Part shown: piece by piece, positions 16,366 to 24,174 of the stretch | Layout: each line of letters starts with the position of its first letter | How positions within the stretch are numbered: the first letter of the stretch is position 1 | Assembly: GCF_024793945.1 (NCBI RefSeq) | Contig: NZ_JANUSD010000012.1 | Span: 62,001 to 126,000, forward strand | Direction: 5' to 3' | Length of the DNA stretch: 64,000 nucleotides | Source: Emticicia fluvialis | GTDB lineage: Bacteria; Bacteroidota; Bacteroidia; Cytophagales; Spirosomataceae | Translations under genes and position numbers: made by a program | Notes under the pieces: model-generated | What the model saw: the letters and a program-made list of their open reading frames with translations, nothing else | What the model was told of the DNA's origin: nothing | The model's database searches: none

Positions 16366-17550
16366 ATGACCACCACTACTACTCCGCCTCGCCTGGCGTC
16401 GGCTGATGTTTACCGCGGCTTTGTTATGCTGCTCATGATGGCCGAAGTACTTCGTTTTCATAAAGTTTCAGAGGCTTTGCCCAACAGCTCTTTCTGGGGT
16501 TTTGTAGCCGGCCAGCAAGACCACGTCAGTTGGGTGGGGTGCTCACTGCATGACCTCATACAGCCCTCGTTTTCGTTTCTGGTTGGTGTTGTGCTTCCTT
16601 ATTCGGTAGCCAGCAGAATGAGCCAGGAGAGTAGTTTCGTAAAACTATTCGGCCGGGCATTATGGCGCTCATTGATTCTGATTTTACTGGGCATATTTCT
16701 GCGTTCTCAATGGGCAGAGCAGACTAACTTTACCTTTGAAGATACGCTTACACAAATAGGCTTGGGGTATCCTTTTTTGTTTCTGCTCGGCTTTGCTTCT
16801 AAACGTGTGCAAATTGGTGCATTAGTTGTTATACTGATTGGCTACTGGGCTGCTTTTGCAATTTACCCGTTGCCTGATGCCAATTTTGATTATGCGAACG
16901 CCGGAGCCTTAAAAGACTGGGAACATAATCTGACCGGTTTTGCTGCGCACTGGAACAAAAACACCAATCTTGCCTGGGCATTTGACCGCTGGTTTCTGAA
17001 TCTTTTTCCGAGAGCAGAGCCGTTCCTGCATAACCGGGGTGGCTATGCAACGCTCAGTTTCATACCCACTTTAGGTACTATGCTTTTGGGTTTAGTTGCC
17101 GGAAATCTGTTGAAATCTAACAAAAAACAGCAGGATAAATTAAAGATATTTATCATTCTTGGTGTTTCGGGTCTTGTGCTGGGGTTATTTCTGAATTGGT
17201 CGGGTATTTGCCCGAATGTAAAAAGAATCTGGACACCCACCTGGGTTCTTTTCAGTGGTGGCTGGTGCTTTTTGTTACTATCTTTTTTTTATTGGACAGT
17301 AGACATTCTCCAAAAACGTAACTGGTTTTTTATACTTACTGTTATAGGTATGAACTCTATTGCTGCCTATGTGATAGCTGATGGCTTTAACTCTTATGTC
17401 TCTTCATCGTTGAAAATTCATCTGGGGCAAAACTACGCTGCCATATTTGGCGAACCTTACCAGACACTGGTGCATGGCTTTCTGATATTGCTGATTGATT
17501 GGCTGATTTTGAGATGGATGTATAACAGAAAGCTGTTTATAAGGATTTAA
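16366..17550 (+). CDS. DUF5009 / heparan-alpha-glucosaminide acetyltransferase-like membrane protein
   Basis: This 394-residue polytopic protein has about ten hydrophobic segments. The start, RLASADVYRGFVMLLMMAEV, matches the R-x-x-S-x-D-x-x-R-G motif of the acyltransferase group related to human HGSNAT (DUF5009/DUF1624). HDLIQPSFSFLVGVVLPYSV is the next characteristic block, with a conserved histidine used by such enzymes to take acetyl groups across the membrane. The substrate in bacteria is unknown; cell-surface sugars are likely. The gene is alone on its strand; a GC-rich repeat region follows directly after the stop. Confidence 0.8.
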   Translation: MTTTTTPPRLASADVYRGFVMLLMMAEVLRFHKVSEALPNSSFWGFVAGQQDHVSWVGCSLHDLIQPSFSFLVGVVLPYSVASRMSQESSFVKLFGRALWRSLILILLGIFLRSQWAEQTNFTFEDTLTQIGLGYPFLFLLGFASKRVQIGALVVILIGYWAAFAIYPLPDANFDYANAGALKDWEHNLTGFAAHWNKNTNLAWAFDRWFLNLFPRAEPFLHNRGGYATLSFIPTLGTMLLGLVAGNLLKSNKKQQDKLKIFIILGVSGLVLGLFLNWSGICPNVKRIWTPTWVLFSGGWCFLLLSFFYWTVDILQKRNWFFILTVIGMNSIAAYVIADGFNSYVSSSLKIHLGQNYAAIFGEPYQTLVHGFLILLIDWLILRWMYNRKLFIRI

Positions 17551-17577
17551 TGCAAGTCAAAAAAGAACCCTTCTTGA

Positions 17578-17650
17578 CCCTCCCCGACCATGGGGAGGGA
17601 ACATATAACCTGCTTCTTTATGTTGGGGTAGCCGCCCCACTTACGGGCGG
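17578..17650. repeat. GC-rich double palindrome after DUF5009 gene
   Basis: CCCTCCCC (17578-17585) pairs with GGGGAGGG (17592-17599), and CCGCCC (17632-17637) pairs with GGGCGG (17645-17650). The base composition is strikingly unlike the surroundings. It looks like an intergenic repeat of the type dispersed in Bacteroidota genomes, and could also halt transcription from either side. Confidence 0.5.
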
Positions 17651-17705
17651 GGGTGGGTTTCGAGGTTGCATTAAGTTCGGAAAGTTTCAAAACATATTTA
17701 TTACG

Positions 17706-18770
17706 TTAATTATCGCTTTCCTTTCTGGCTTCAAATAATCGCATAAGCCATAGTGTTTTTTCTTCTTCCTCTTCCTTTGGGTTCGGTTCATATTTTTTAA
17801 ATGCGCCCAAATCGGGCTGGCCAGCATCAACCCAGCAGGTAAACCAGAAATCACCAATCATTTTTATAGAAGCCCGCATTTGCCGTTCTACCTGATTTTT
17901 CAGCATTGTGTGGTATCTGGCCGAAAAAGCTCTGGAGTAAACGCGGGTAGTAACATTGTTTACCTCTTCAAAACTGTATTTTTTGTCTTCAGAGAACTCA
18001 TTGCTCAACCCTTTCTCAAAAATCAGCACTGAGTCCAGGGCTGTGTGCGCCGTTATTATTGCCTGCCAGGCTCTTTTGTCGGGGTGTTCTTCATAAGTTG
18101 CCTGCCCCAGCATCAAATCATAGTTTTCGGCAAATAATACGGGCAATCGGCTCTCCCAAAGGCCGTGTATTCCAACCTGATTAGTCAGTTGGCCATTGTA
18201 ATTACGGGTGGTATGCAAAGGCACATGCGCATCTGCAATATAATGCCCTAAATCTGCCGAAAGGCTTAAAATACGTTTAACATCTTTTTTTCTGAAAGCC
18301 TCTGTCAGTTGGTACTTTATGGCATTAATGTGCCAGGGAACAATGCCATGAAGATAAAGCGTATCTTCTCCCACCCTTTCAACTGCTTCTTTCCATGAAT
18401 AGTTTGGCAGTCGATTTCTTACAGAATCGGCATAATTGTCTAAATCTATAAAATGGCGGGGAGCCTCACGGGGCACAGCATAACGTCTGCGGTCGGCATT
18501 GACAGCATTTGCGGCTAAAAAATCAATATTGAGTTTGTAAAAGCCGAACATTTCAGGCGGAAGCATAAACACCGCCAGCCGGTTAATGCGCTGATGCGCA
18601 AAAAAGCCCCAAAAGATGGATTGGCCGGAAAGACCATCTTTTGGTAATACAGGAACGATAACTGCAGAACACGCCAGACCGGCGTTAAAAACAAATACCA
18701 GCCCTGCTACCGCCAGGCCTTGTTTTAAATAACTATTTAGTCTTGCAAAAGCTTGTTTTATTTGCTTCAT
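17706..18770 (-). CDS. Zinc-dependent phospholipase C / S1-P1 nuclease-like exported protein
   Basis: This protein of about 354 residues has an N-terminal hydrophobic export segment (LAVAGLVFVFNAGLACSAV). The mature part begins with a WGFFAHQRINRLAVFMLP block, in which the Trp and His would be zinc ligands at the new N-terminal region, and later shows LHGIVPWH, ADLGHYIADAHVPLHTTRNYNGQ with the D-x-x-H metal motif, and IHGLWESRLP. These are the hallmarks of the Zn-dependent phospholipase C / S1-P1 nuclease superfamily. The three-zinc enzymes cleave phosphodiesters; whether the substrate is lipid or nucleic acid is not predictable. The ATG at 18770 is preferred to an in-frame TTG two codons upstream. 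It is divergent from the next gene by 47 bases. Confidence 0.78.
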   Translation of the reverse strand: MKQIKQAFARLNSYLKQGLAVAGLVFVFNAGLACSAVIVPVLPKDGLSGQSIFWGFFAHQRINRLAVFMLPPEMFGFYKLNIDFLAANAVNADRRRYAVPREAPRHFIDLDNYADSVRNRLPNYSWKEAVERVGEDTLYLHGIVPWHINAIKYQLTEAFRKKDVKRILSLSADLGHYIADAHVPLHTTRNYNGQLTNQVGIHGLWESRLPVLFAENYDLMLGQATYEEHPDKRAWQAIITAHTALDSVLIFEKGLSNEFSEDKKYSFEEVNNVTTRVYSRAFSARYHTMLKNQVERQMRASIKMIGDFWFTCWVDAGQPDLGAFKKYEPNPKEEEEEKTLWLMRLFEARKESDN

Positions 18771-18817
18771 TAGCAACAGTTTAATTATTGCCCTAATATT
18801 ATACGTATTTCATTAAA

Positions 18818-19804
18818 ATGAAAAGATTTCTGATTTTCTTTTACTTCATTGCCGTATCTGCCAGCGCACAAGACCCACTGAAGGTTTATACAATACCTGC
18901 ATTTAAAACGCAGACAGGTAAAACCATAGCCAACTGCAAGCTGGCTTACCGTACTTTTGGACGCCTGAATACAAGCAAAAGTAATGCAATATTGTGGCCA
19001 ACCTGGTTTGGCGGAAAAAGCCAGAATCTGATAAACCATGCCGGCACTACCATTGATACAACCCGTTTCTATCTGATTCTGGTAGATGCGTTAGGGAACG
19101 GTGTTTCTAGTTCGCCGTCAAACACGGCAGACTTTCCTGATATTACAATCCGCGATATGGTTAACGCAGAGCATGCACTGGTAACACAAAAACTGGGAAT
19201 TAATCATTTAACGGCTGTTATGGGTATATCGATGGGTGGTATGCAGGCTTTTGAATGGCTAACTGCGTACCCGGACTTTATGGATAAAGTGATACCCATT
19301 GTGGGTACCCCCAGACAATCTTATTATGACCTATTGCTCTGGAAAACCGAATGGAACATTATTGAACAGGCCGGTAAGAAACCCGAGGACAGAAAAAATT
19401 CTATGCGCCTGGTGGCGGCAGTGCATAATCTGAACCTGGCCACCCCAGACTACTACGTGCGCACTGAAAAAGCAGAAAACGCAGATCAGAAAATACAGAA
19501 AATGGGAGACGATTACATAAAAAACAATAACCCTGAAAACTGGATTTGCCAGATAAAGGCGATGTTATCGCAGGATATTTATCGCACCTCAGGGATACCG
19601 CTGTCTGAAATGCGCAATTATGTAAAGGCCAGAGTTTTGGTAGTAGTGGCCACCAGAGACGAAATGGTAAACCCGGCTGCTGCCATAGAGTTTGCTAAAG
19701 CCCTGAATACTGAATATTTGGAATTAACCGGAGACTGCGGGCATATAGCAACCGGATGTGAAGGTGAAAAGCTCCAAAATGCCCTGAAAGCGTTTTTAAA
19801 TTAA
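18818..19804 (+). CDS. Exported alpha/beta hydrolase of the MetX (homoserine acetyltransferase) group
   Basis: This 328-residue protein carries a signal peptide (MKRFLIFFYFIAVSASAQ). The alpha/beta-hydrolase core has the nucleophile elbow GISMGGMQAFEWL near residue 142, the aspartate in ATRDEMVNP and a terminal histidine in GDCGHIATGCE, so the Ser-Asp-His triad is complete. The order and wording (VDALGNGVSSSPSN, then GISMGGMQ) match the homoserine O-acetyltransferase fold. MetX itself is cytoplasmic; a secreted version is therefore probably a hydrolase or acyltransferase of unknown substrate, not the methionine enzyme. It is followed by a possible terminator hairpin. Confidence 0.78.
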   Translation: MKRFLIFFYFIAVSASAQDPLKVYTIPAFKTQTGKTIANCKLAYRTFGRLNTSKSNAILWPTWFGGKSQNLINHAGTTIDTTRFYLILVDALGNGVSSSPSNTADFPDITIRDMVNAEHALVTQKLGINHLTAVMGISMGGMQAFEWLTAYPDFMDKVIPIVGTPRQSYYDLLLWKTEWNIIEQAGKKPEDRKNSMRLVAAVHNLNLATPDYYVRTEKAENADQKIQKMGDDYIKNNNPENWICQIKAMLSQDIYRTSGIPLSEMRNYVKARVLVVVATRDEMVNPAAAIEFAKALNTEYLELTGDCGHIATGCEGEKLQNALKAFLN

Positions 19805-19891
19805 CCCAAATATTATTTTAAATTAATTGAAAAATACCTGAAAAGAGACTTTTCACTCAAAAAACGCCGAAAATATATTTTTTCTTTAAAG

Positions 19892-19933
19892 AATCTCAAA
19901 TTTGCAACCTGCCAGTTTGAGATTTTTAATTTT
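19892..19933 (+). terminator. Probable terminator after the hydrolase gene
   Basis: AATCTCAAA (19892-19900) and TTTGAGATT (19916-19924) form a perfect 9-bp stem, followed by a T-rich tail. It lies 87 bases after the stop codon. Confidence 0.45.
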
Positions 19934-20107
19934 TAAGAAAAAAACAACAAAAATCAAAACACATTATGCCGGATTCTATATTTTATTCAGATTTACCGCA
20001 TTTCACTAAAACCACTTAAAACAAAATATTATTTGGCAATAATATAAAAATATAAAATCAATAAAATATTTTCTAAAAAAAGTGCAACTATTTTGTATAA
20101 TTTCCGT

Positions 20108-20115
20108 TATATTTG
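20108..20115 (+). promoter_or_regulatory. -7 box for Dabb protein gene
   Basis: TATATTTG is an exact TAnnTTTG match, 34 bases before the ATG at 20150. Confidence 0.55.
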
Positions 20116-20149
20116 CAAAGTATTACAAAATATTATTCGGAAAAGACAT

Positions 20150-20563
20150 ATGAGTTCTATACAGAAAAAATCGCTTTTAAGATATTTGATGCCTGCAATT
20201 GCCTTGGGCGTATTTGCATTTTTAATGGTAGCTTATGGTTCGGCATACACGCCGCCAAAAGCCCAAAAGCAACGCATTGTATGTTTCAAATTCAAACAAG
20301 GTACCTCTCAGGAGGCTATCAAACAACACATGCAACAGTTTCAGGAATTGAAACGCGATCTACCTGAAATAGTTAGTTACTCTGCAGGAAACACCCTTTC
20401 TGAAAAAGGTGAAAATGCAGATTATGATGTTTTACACTATCTGACTTTCAGAACTGATAGTGAAATGGAGAAGTTTCGTGAAAGTGCCCAATACAAAGCT
20501 TTTGAGAAATCAAATGAAGTTAACTGGGAAAAAGTTTTGGTTATTAACTCAGAGATAAAATAA
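20150..20563 (+). CDS. Dabb-domain (stress-responsive A/B barrel) protein, membrane-anchored
   Basis: This 137-residue protein has an N-terminal hydrophobic segment (YLMPAIALGVFAFLMVAYGSA) that is either an uncleaved anchor or a signal peptide, followed by a dimeric alpha/beta barrel domain of about 95 residues. The domain starts at RIVCFKFKQGTSQEAI, continues with LPEIVSYSAGNTLS and ends with the characteristic YDVLHYLTFRTDSEMEKFRESAQYKAF segment (residues about 88-112). Dabb domains occur in stress-induced and catabolic proteins; the substrate is unknown. The ATG at 20150 is chosen because an upstream TTG would put the promoter box inside the gene. It ends at a clear terminator. Confidence 0.8.
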   Translation: MSSIQKKSLLRYLMPAIALGVFAFLMVAYGSAYTPPKAQKQRIVCFKFKQGTSQEAIKQHMQQFQELKRDLPEIVSYSAGNTLSEKGENADYDVLHYLTFRTDSEMEKFRESAQYKAFEKSNEVNWEKVLVINSEIK

Positions 20564-20592
20564 TTTTAGCTCTGGTATCAAAGAGATAACAG

Positions 20593-20622
20593 AAAAAGTA
20601 CTCCATGAGGTGTACTTTTTTT
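20593..20622 (+). terminator. Terminator of Dabb gene
   Basis: AAAAAGTAC (20593-20601) and GTACTTTTT (20612-20620) form a 9-bp stem with a 10-base loop, followed by more T residues. Confidence 0.7.
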
Positions 20623-20692
20623 ATTTATGAGAGGCTTGCAAATAAACGAATGCAATAAATACAGTAGTACTAGGCATATTTTTATAGTTCTG

Positions 20693-20724
20693 TTTTGTTA
20701 TTATTAATAAAATTTCTATTTTTG
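20693..20724 (+). promoter_or_regulatory. rpsT promoter
   Basis: TTTTG at 20693-20697 and TATTTTTG at 20717-20724 are separated by 19 bases, the spacing of the Bacteroidota -33/-7 promoter. The gene starts 52 bases later. Confidence 0.7.
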
Positions 20725-20776
20725 CACCCTCAATTGGATTTCTACCAAATAAGAACAGACAAATTATTACAATAAA

Positions 20777-21031
20777 ATGGCAAATCATAAGTCGGCATTA
20801 AAGCGTATCAGAGCAAATGAGGCAAAACGCTTGAGAAATCGTTACCAACACAAAACAACCCGTACGATCGTAAGAAAACTACGTGGTCTTTCAGATAAAG
20901 TAGCAGCATTAGAGTTGTTCAAATCAGCGGCTTCTATGTTGGATAAACTGGCTCGTAAGAACGTTATCCACAAAAACAAAGCAGCAAACTTAAAATCTGG
21001 TTTAGCGAAACACATCAATTCGTTAGCGTAA
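20777..21031 (+). CDS. rpsT: Ribosomal protein bS20
   Basis: This 84-residue basic protein has the bS20 beginning MANHKSALKRIRANEAKRLRN and a helical body rich in Lys and Arg, ending with VIHKNKAANLKSGLAKHINSL. It binds 16S rRNA in the small subunit body. The length is typical. It is a single gene with a good promoter upstream and a strong hairpin terminator downstream. Confidence 0.97.
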   Translation: MANHKSALKRIRANEAKRLRNRYQHKTTRTIVRKLRGLSDKVAALELFKSAASMLDKLARKNVIHKNKAANLKSGLAKHINSLA

Positions 21032-21051
21032 TTGATTGAGAAACAATATTT

Positions 21052-21083
21052 TGCTCATGGAAACAACTCCGTGGGCATTTTTT
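21052..21083 (+). terminator. rpsT terminator
   Basis: TGCTCATGGA (21052-21061) and TCCGTGGGCA (21068-21077) form a 10-bp stem with two G-T pairs, followed by six T. Confidence 0.75.
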
Positions 21084-21123
21084 GTTTTGTATTGTTAAAT
21101 TTTTTAAACGATACACTGCTGTG

Positions 21124-21804
21124 ATGAACAACATACTTTCCTGGGCTGAAGAAGACCGACCAAGAGAAAAACTGATGCTGAAGGGCAGAGCCGCGTTATC
21201 AGATGCAGAATTGATTGCCATTCTGATTGGTTCCGGCACCAGAGAGCTTTCAGCCGTTGATTTGTCAAAGGTTATACTCAACAGCGTAGGAAATAACCTG
21301 AACGAGTTGGCTAAACTCAGTATCAACGATCTCATGAAGTTTAAAGGTATTGGTGATGCCAAAGCCATATCTATTGCAGCAGCGCTTGAATTAGGCAGAC
21401 GCCGCAAGGAAAGTGAGGTACAGAAAAAAGCCAAGGTAACATCTTCTTATGATTCCTACCAGGCTGTTCGCCCATATCTGCTTGATTTATCGCATGAGCA
21501 GTTCTGGGTTTTGCTTCTTAACAGGGCCAATGAAATCATCAGACCTGTGCAGGTAAGTGTAGGAGGTGTGGCAGGCACAGTAGCCGACCCCAAAATAATT
21601 TTCAAATGTGCCATTGAATACCTGGCCTCAGCCATTATTCTTGTCCATAATCATCCATCAGGGAATCTGACACCCAGCCAGGCAGACAAAGACCTGACAC
21701 GAAGGGTAAAAGAGGCTGGCCGGCTGCTGGATGTACCCGTACTTGACCACCTCATTTTTGGAGATAACGGATATTTCAGCTTTGCAGATGAGGGTATATT
21801 TTAA
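21124..21804 (+). CDS. radC: RadC-family DNA repair/JAB-domain protein
   Basis: This protein of about 226 residues has the RadC layout. The N-terminal UPF0758 part carries EEDRPREKLMLKGRAALSDAELIAILIGSGT, then a helix-hairpin-helix-like KFKGIGDAKAISIAAALELGRR. The C-terminal JAB/MPN metalloprotease-like domain has the ligand set in LVHNHPSGNLTPSQADKDLT (H-x-H...S...D) and a conserved LDHLIFGDNGYFSF end. The function is uncertain despite the historical name; a role in DNA processing or natural transformation is debated. The ATG at 21124 gives the canonical N-terminus; codons upstream in frame overlap the rpsT terminator. Confidence 0.93.
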   Translation: MNNILSWAEEDRPREKLMLKGRAALSDAELIAILIGSGTRELSAVDLSKVILNSVGNNLNELAKLSINDLMKFKGIGDAKAISIAAALELGRRRKESEVQKKAKVTSSYDSYQAVRPYLLDLSHEQFWVLLLNRANEIIRPVQVSVGGVAGTVADPKIIFKCAIEYLASAIILVHNHPSGNLTPSQADKDLTRRVKEAGRLLDVPVLDHLIFGDNGYFSFADEGIF

Positions 21805-21868
21805 ATTCCGTAAAACTGCAATCACGTCCATTGATTGAATCTGACATTATAAATTTTATTAGAAATAA

Positions 21869-23488
21869 ATGCTTACTGTTTCAAATATTTCGCTTCGCTT
21901 CGGAAAACGTACGCTTTTTGAAGAAGTAAATTTAAAATTCACACCCGGCAACGTGTATGGCCTTATTGGTGCCAACGGAGCAGGAAAATCTACCTTTGTA
22001 AAGATACTTTCGGGTGAAATTGAACCCACTACCGGCAATGTGAGCATGGACCCGGGTGAACGGATGTCGGTTCTGAAACAAAACCAGAATGCCTTTGACG
22101 ATGAAACCGTATTGAACACGGTTATCAGAGGTAATGAACGCCTTTCTGAAATTATTCTGGAAAAAGACGCCATTTATGCCAAAGCTGACTTCACTGAAGA
22201 AGACGGTAACCGGGCTGCTGAGCTTGAGGCTGAATTTGCTGAAATGAATGGCTGGGAGGCAGAATCAGATGCCGCCTCTTTGCTATCAGGCCTGGGTATT
22301 AAAGAAGATCTGCATTACTATACAATGGCCGACATGAACCCGTCAGACAAAGTGAAGGTATTGTTAGCTCAGGCATTATTTGGTAACCCGGATATACTGC
22401 TACTTGACGAGCCTACCAACAACCTTGACATTGACTCTATCTTATGGCTGGAAAACTTCCTGATGAATTTCAAGAATACCGTTATTGTGGTATCTCACGA
22501 CCGTCACTTCCTCGACAACGTGTGTACCTACATTGCCGACCTTGACTTCAAAAAGATTACACTATATGGTGGTAACTATTCGTTCTGGTATGAGTCAAGC
22601 CAGTTAGCAGCACGCCAGAAGGCCGACCAGAACAAGAAAGCAGAAGAGAAAAAGAAAGAACTGGAAGAATTTATCCGTCGTTTCTCTGCTAACGTGGCTA
22701 AGTCTAAACAGGCTACTGCCCGTCAGAAAATGATAGAAAAACTGAATATTGAAGAAATTCAGCCTTCGTCGCGCCGTTATCCTTATATTGGGTTTAAACC
22801 GGAGCGTGAAGTGGGCGACCAGATACTATTGGTTGATAACCTGAGTTATCAGCTTGAAGACGGCACTTATCTTTTCAAAAATCTGAGTTTTCAGGTAGCC
22901 CGTAACGAAAAAATAGCGTTTCTGAGCAAAGACGGCTTGGCGGTATCGGCTCTTTTTGATATACTGATGGGTGAACGTAAACCTTCAGGTGGCACTTTCA
23001 AATGGGGTATAACCATTACTAACAGCTATTTACCGAACGATAACGCCAAGTATTTTGCCAATAATGACCTTGACCTGGTAGATTGGCTGCGCCAGTATTC
23101 TACCGAAAAAGACGAAACTTTTATCCGTGGATTTCTGGGCAGAATGTTGTTCTCTGGCGAGGAGGCTCTGAAAAAATGTACGGTACTGTCGGGAGGTGAA
23201 AAGCAGCGTTGTATGTTCTCGAGAATGATGCTTTCGGGCGCCAACGTACTACTTTTTGATGAACCAACCAACCACTTGGACCTGGAGTCGATACAGGCGC
23301 TTAACAAAGGTATGGAGGATTTCGCGAGCAATATTCTTTTTGCCTGCCATGACCATCAGTTAACTCAAACCGTAGCAACCAGAATCATTGAGCTGACGCC
23401 TAAGGGTTGCCTGGATAAACTGATGGATTTTGATGATTACCTTACGAACGAGAAAGTTAAAGCACAACGTGATGCGCTATATGCTTAA
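21869..23488 (+). CDS. ABC-F family ATPase (YbiT-like)
   Basis: This 539-residue soluble protein has two ATP-binding cassettes and no membrane part, so it belongs to the ABC-F translation factors that act at the ribosomal E site. Cassette 1 has Walker A GANGAGKSTF, a non-standard signature region (ADMNPSDKVKVLLAQALFG) and Walker B ILLLDEPTNNLD. The interdomain linker is rich in Lys, Glu and Arg (residues about 245-300). Cassette 2 has the signature LSGGEKQRC and Walker B VLLFDEPTNHLD, but its Walker A position reads AFLSKDGLAVSALF and lacks the Gly-Lys-Ser/Thr. This combination resembles the YbiT branch as I recall it. A strong inverted repeat follows the stop. Confidence 0.88.
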   Translation: MLTVSNISLRFGKRTLFEEVNLKFTPGNVYGLIGANGAGKSTFVKILSGEIEPTTGNVSMDPGERMSVLKQNQNAFDDETVLNTVIRGNERLSEIILEKDAIYAKADFTEEDGNRAAELEAEFAEMNGWEAESDAASLLSGLGIKEDLHYYTMADMNPSDKVKVLLAQALFGNPDILLLDEPTNNLDIDSILWLENFLMNFKNTVIVVSHDRHFLDNVCTYIADLDFKKITLYGGNYSFWYESSQLAARQKADQNKKAEEKKKELEEFIRRFSANVAKSKQATARQKMIEKLNIEEIQPSSRRYPYIGFKPEREVGDQILLVDNLSYQLEDGTYLFKNLSFQVARNEKIAFLSKDGLAVSALFDILMGERKPSGGTFKWGITITNSYLPNDNAKYFANNDLDLVDWLRQYSTEKDETFIRGFLGRMLFSGEEALKKCTVLSGGEKQRCMFSRMMLSGANVLLFDEPTNHLDLESIQALNKGMEDFASNILFACHDHQLTQTVATRIIELTPKGCLDKLMDFDDYLTNEKVKAQRDALYA

Positions 23489-23512
23489 TTTATTTTAAGC
23501 GAAAAATAATTT

Positions 23513-23556
23513 ATACCCATGCCCTGAGAAAGTATTTGAAAGGCATGGGTATTTCT
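23513..23556 (+). terminator. Terminator-like inverted repeat after ABC-F gene
   Basis: ATACCCATGCC (23513-23523) and GGCATGGGTAT (23542-23552) form a perfect 11-bp stem with an 18-base loop. The T-tail is short. Confidence 0.6.
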
Positions 23557-23572
23557 ATAAATTAAACACAAA

Positions 23573-23857
23573 ATGGCTGATTTTACCGAAATATCACAAA
23601 AAGACCTGGAGGCTTTAAGAAACCGACCGGCAACATTGTTTCTGGATGTAAGAGAGGTATGGGAATTTGCTGATTTTAACATCGGAGGCCTGAATATACC
23701 CCCACACGAAATAACAGAGAAGCTGGACGAACTGAGCAACTATGAGACCATCATTGTGGCCTGCTCTAATGGCACCCGAAGTAGTATTGTGGCTCGTCTT
23801 TTAGCTAAAAAACTACCTGCAAAAGAAATATTACACCTGGAAGAAGGCATCTATTAA
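23573..23857 (+). CDS. Rhodanese-like domain protein
   Basis: This 94-residue single-domain rhodanese has FLDVREVWEFADFNIGGLNIP (the conserved aspartate-arginine and Glu elements) and an active-site loop CSNGTRSSIVA at about residues 64-74. The catalytic cysteine is present, so it may carry a persulfide for sulfur transfer. The protein is cytoplasmic and has no partner domain. It is separated from the ABC-F gene by a hairpin and ends at another, so it is probably its own transcript or a weak read-through product. Confidence 0.88.
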   Translation: MADFTEISQKDLEALRNRPATLFLDVREVWEFADFNIGGLNIPPHEITEKLDELSNYETIIVACSNGTRSSIVARLLAKKLPAKEILHLEEGIY

Positions 23858-23859
23858 AA

Positions 23860-23896
23860 AAGTATCAATAAGCAAAGTTATTACTTATTGATACTT
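23860..23896. terminator. Bidirectional terminator after rhodanese gene
   Basis: AAGTATCAATAAG (23860-23872) and CTTATTGATACTT (23884-23896) form a perfect 13-bp stem between the rhodanese gene and a small minus-strand gene. Confidence 0.6.
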
Positions 23897-23915
23897 ATAC
23901 ATTAATTCACAATCA

Positions 23916-24026
23916 TTAATAATTTCTGTCCTTCTTTACAAGCCACTTCCCAACTGCATACGCAAGAACCATTAATACTACGAAAAAAAGAATAGCAACC
24001 CAGGTTGGATATTGATAACCGAACAT
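23916..24026 (-). CDS. 36-residue membrane microprotein
   Basis: A small reading frame of 36 codons begins with ATG at 24026 and reads MFGYQYPTWVAILFFVVLMV, then a short hydrophobic stretch, WLVKKDRNY and TAA. It has a single predicted helix with an aromatic polar start and a basic C-terminal tail, typical of single-pass inner-membrane microproteins with the tail inside. A TATTTTTG -7 box lies 30 bases upstream on the same strand, and a 13-bp inverted repeat follows the stop by about 20 bases, so it has the outline of a complete gene. I recognise no family. Confidence 0.5.
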   Translation of the reverse strand: MFGYQYPTWVAILFFVVLMVLAYAVGKWLVKKDRNY

Positions 24027-24055
24027 ATTCGTTTTTATTTTAAGTTTCTACCCCA

Positions 24056-24063
24056 CAAAAATA
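24056..24063 (-). promoter_or_regulatory. -7 box for the 36-residue gene
   Basis: The minus strand reads TATTTTTG, an exact TAnnTTTG box, 30 bases before the ATG. No strong -33 box is seen. Confidence 0.45.
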
Positions 24064-24174
24064 CAACAAAAACCCATAAATGCAGGCTGTGTTCTATAAA
24101 AAAATCAAAAAAAATATATTCATTTTTTTACGCCCTGCGCTTTATACCTGTCAATACTAAGTTAATCTCTTTTT

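Larger units (their letters stand above)
19805..20149. other. AT-rich intergenic region with hairpin and promoter
   Basis: About 345 bases, very rich in A and T. It holds the inverted repeat at 19892-19924 and the TATATTTG box at 20108-20115. I see no coding sequence in it. Confidence 0.5.

Noticed and set aside
17550..17738. A 62-codon frame starting at the stop of the DUF5009 gene
   Set aside because: It translates the GC-rich palindromes into low-complexity text and ends inside the opposite-strand phospholipase-like gene.
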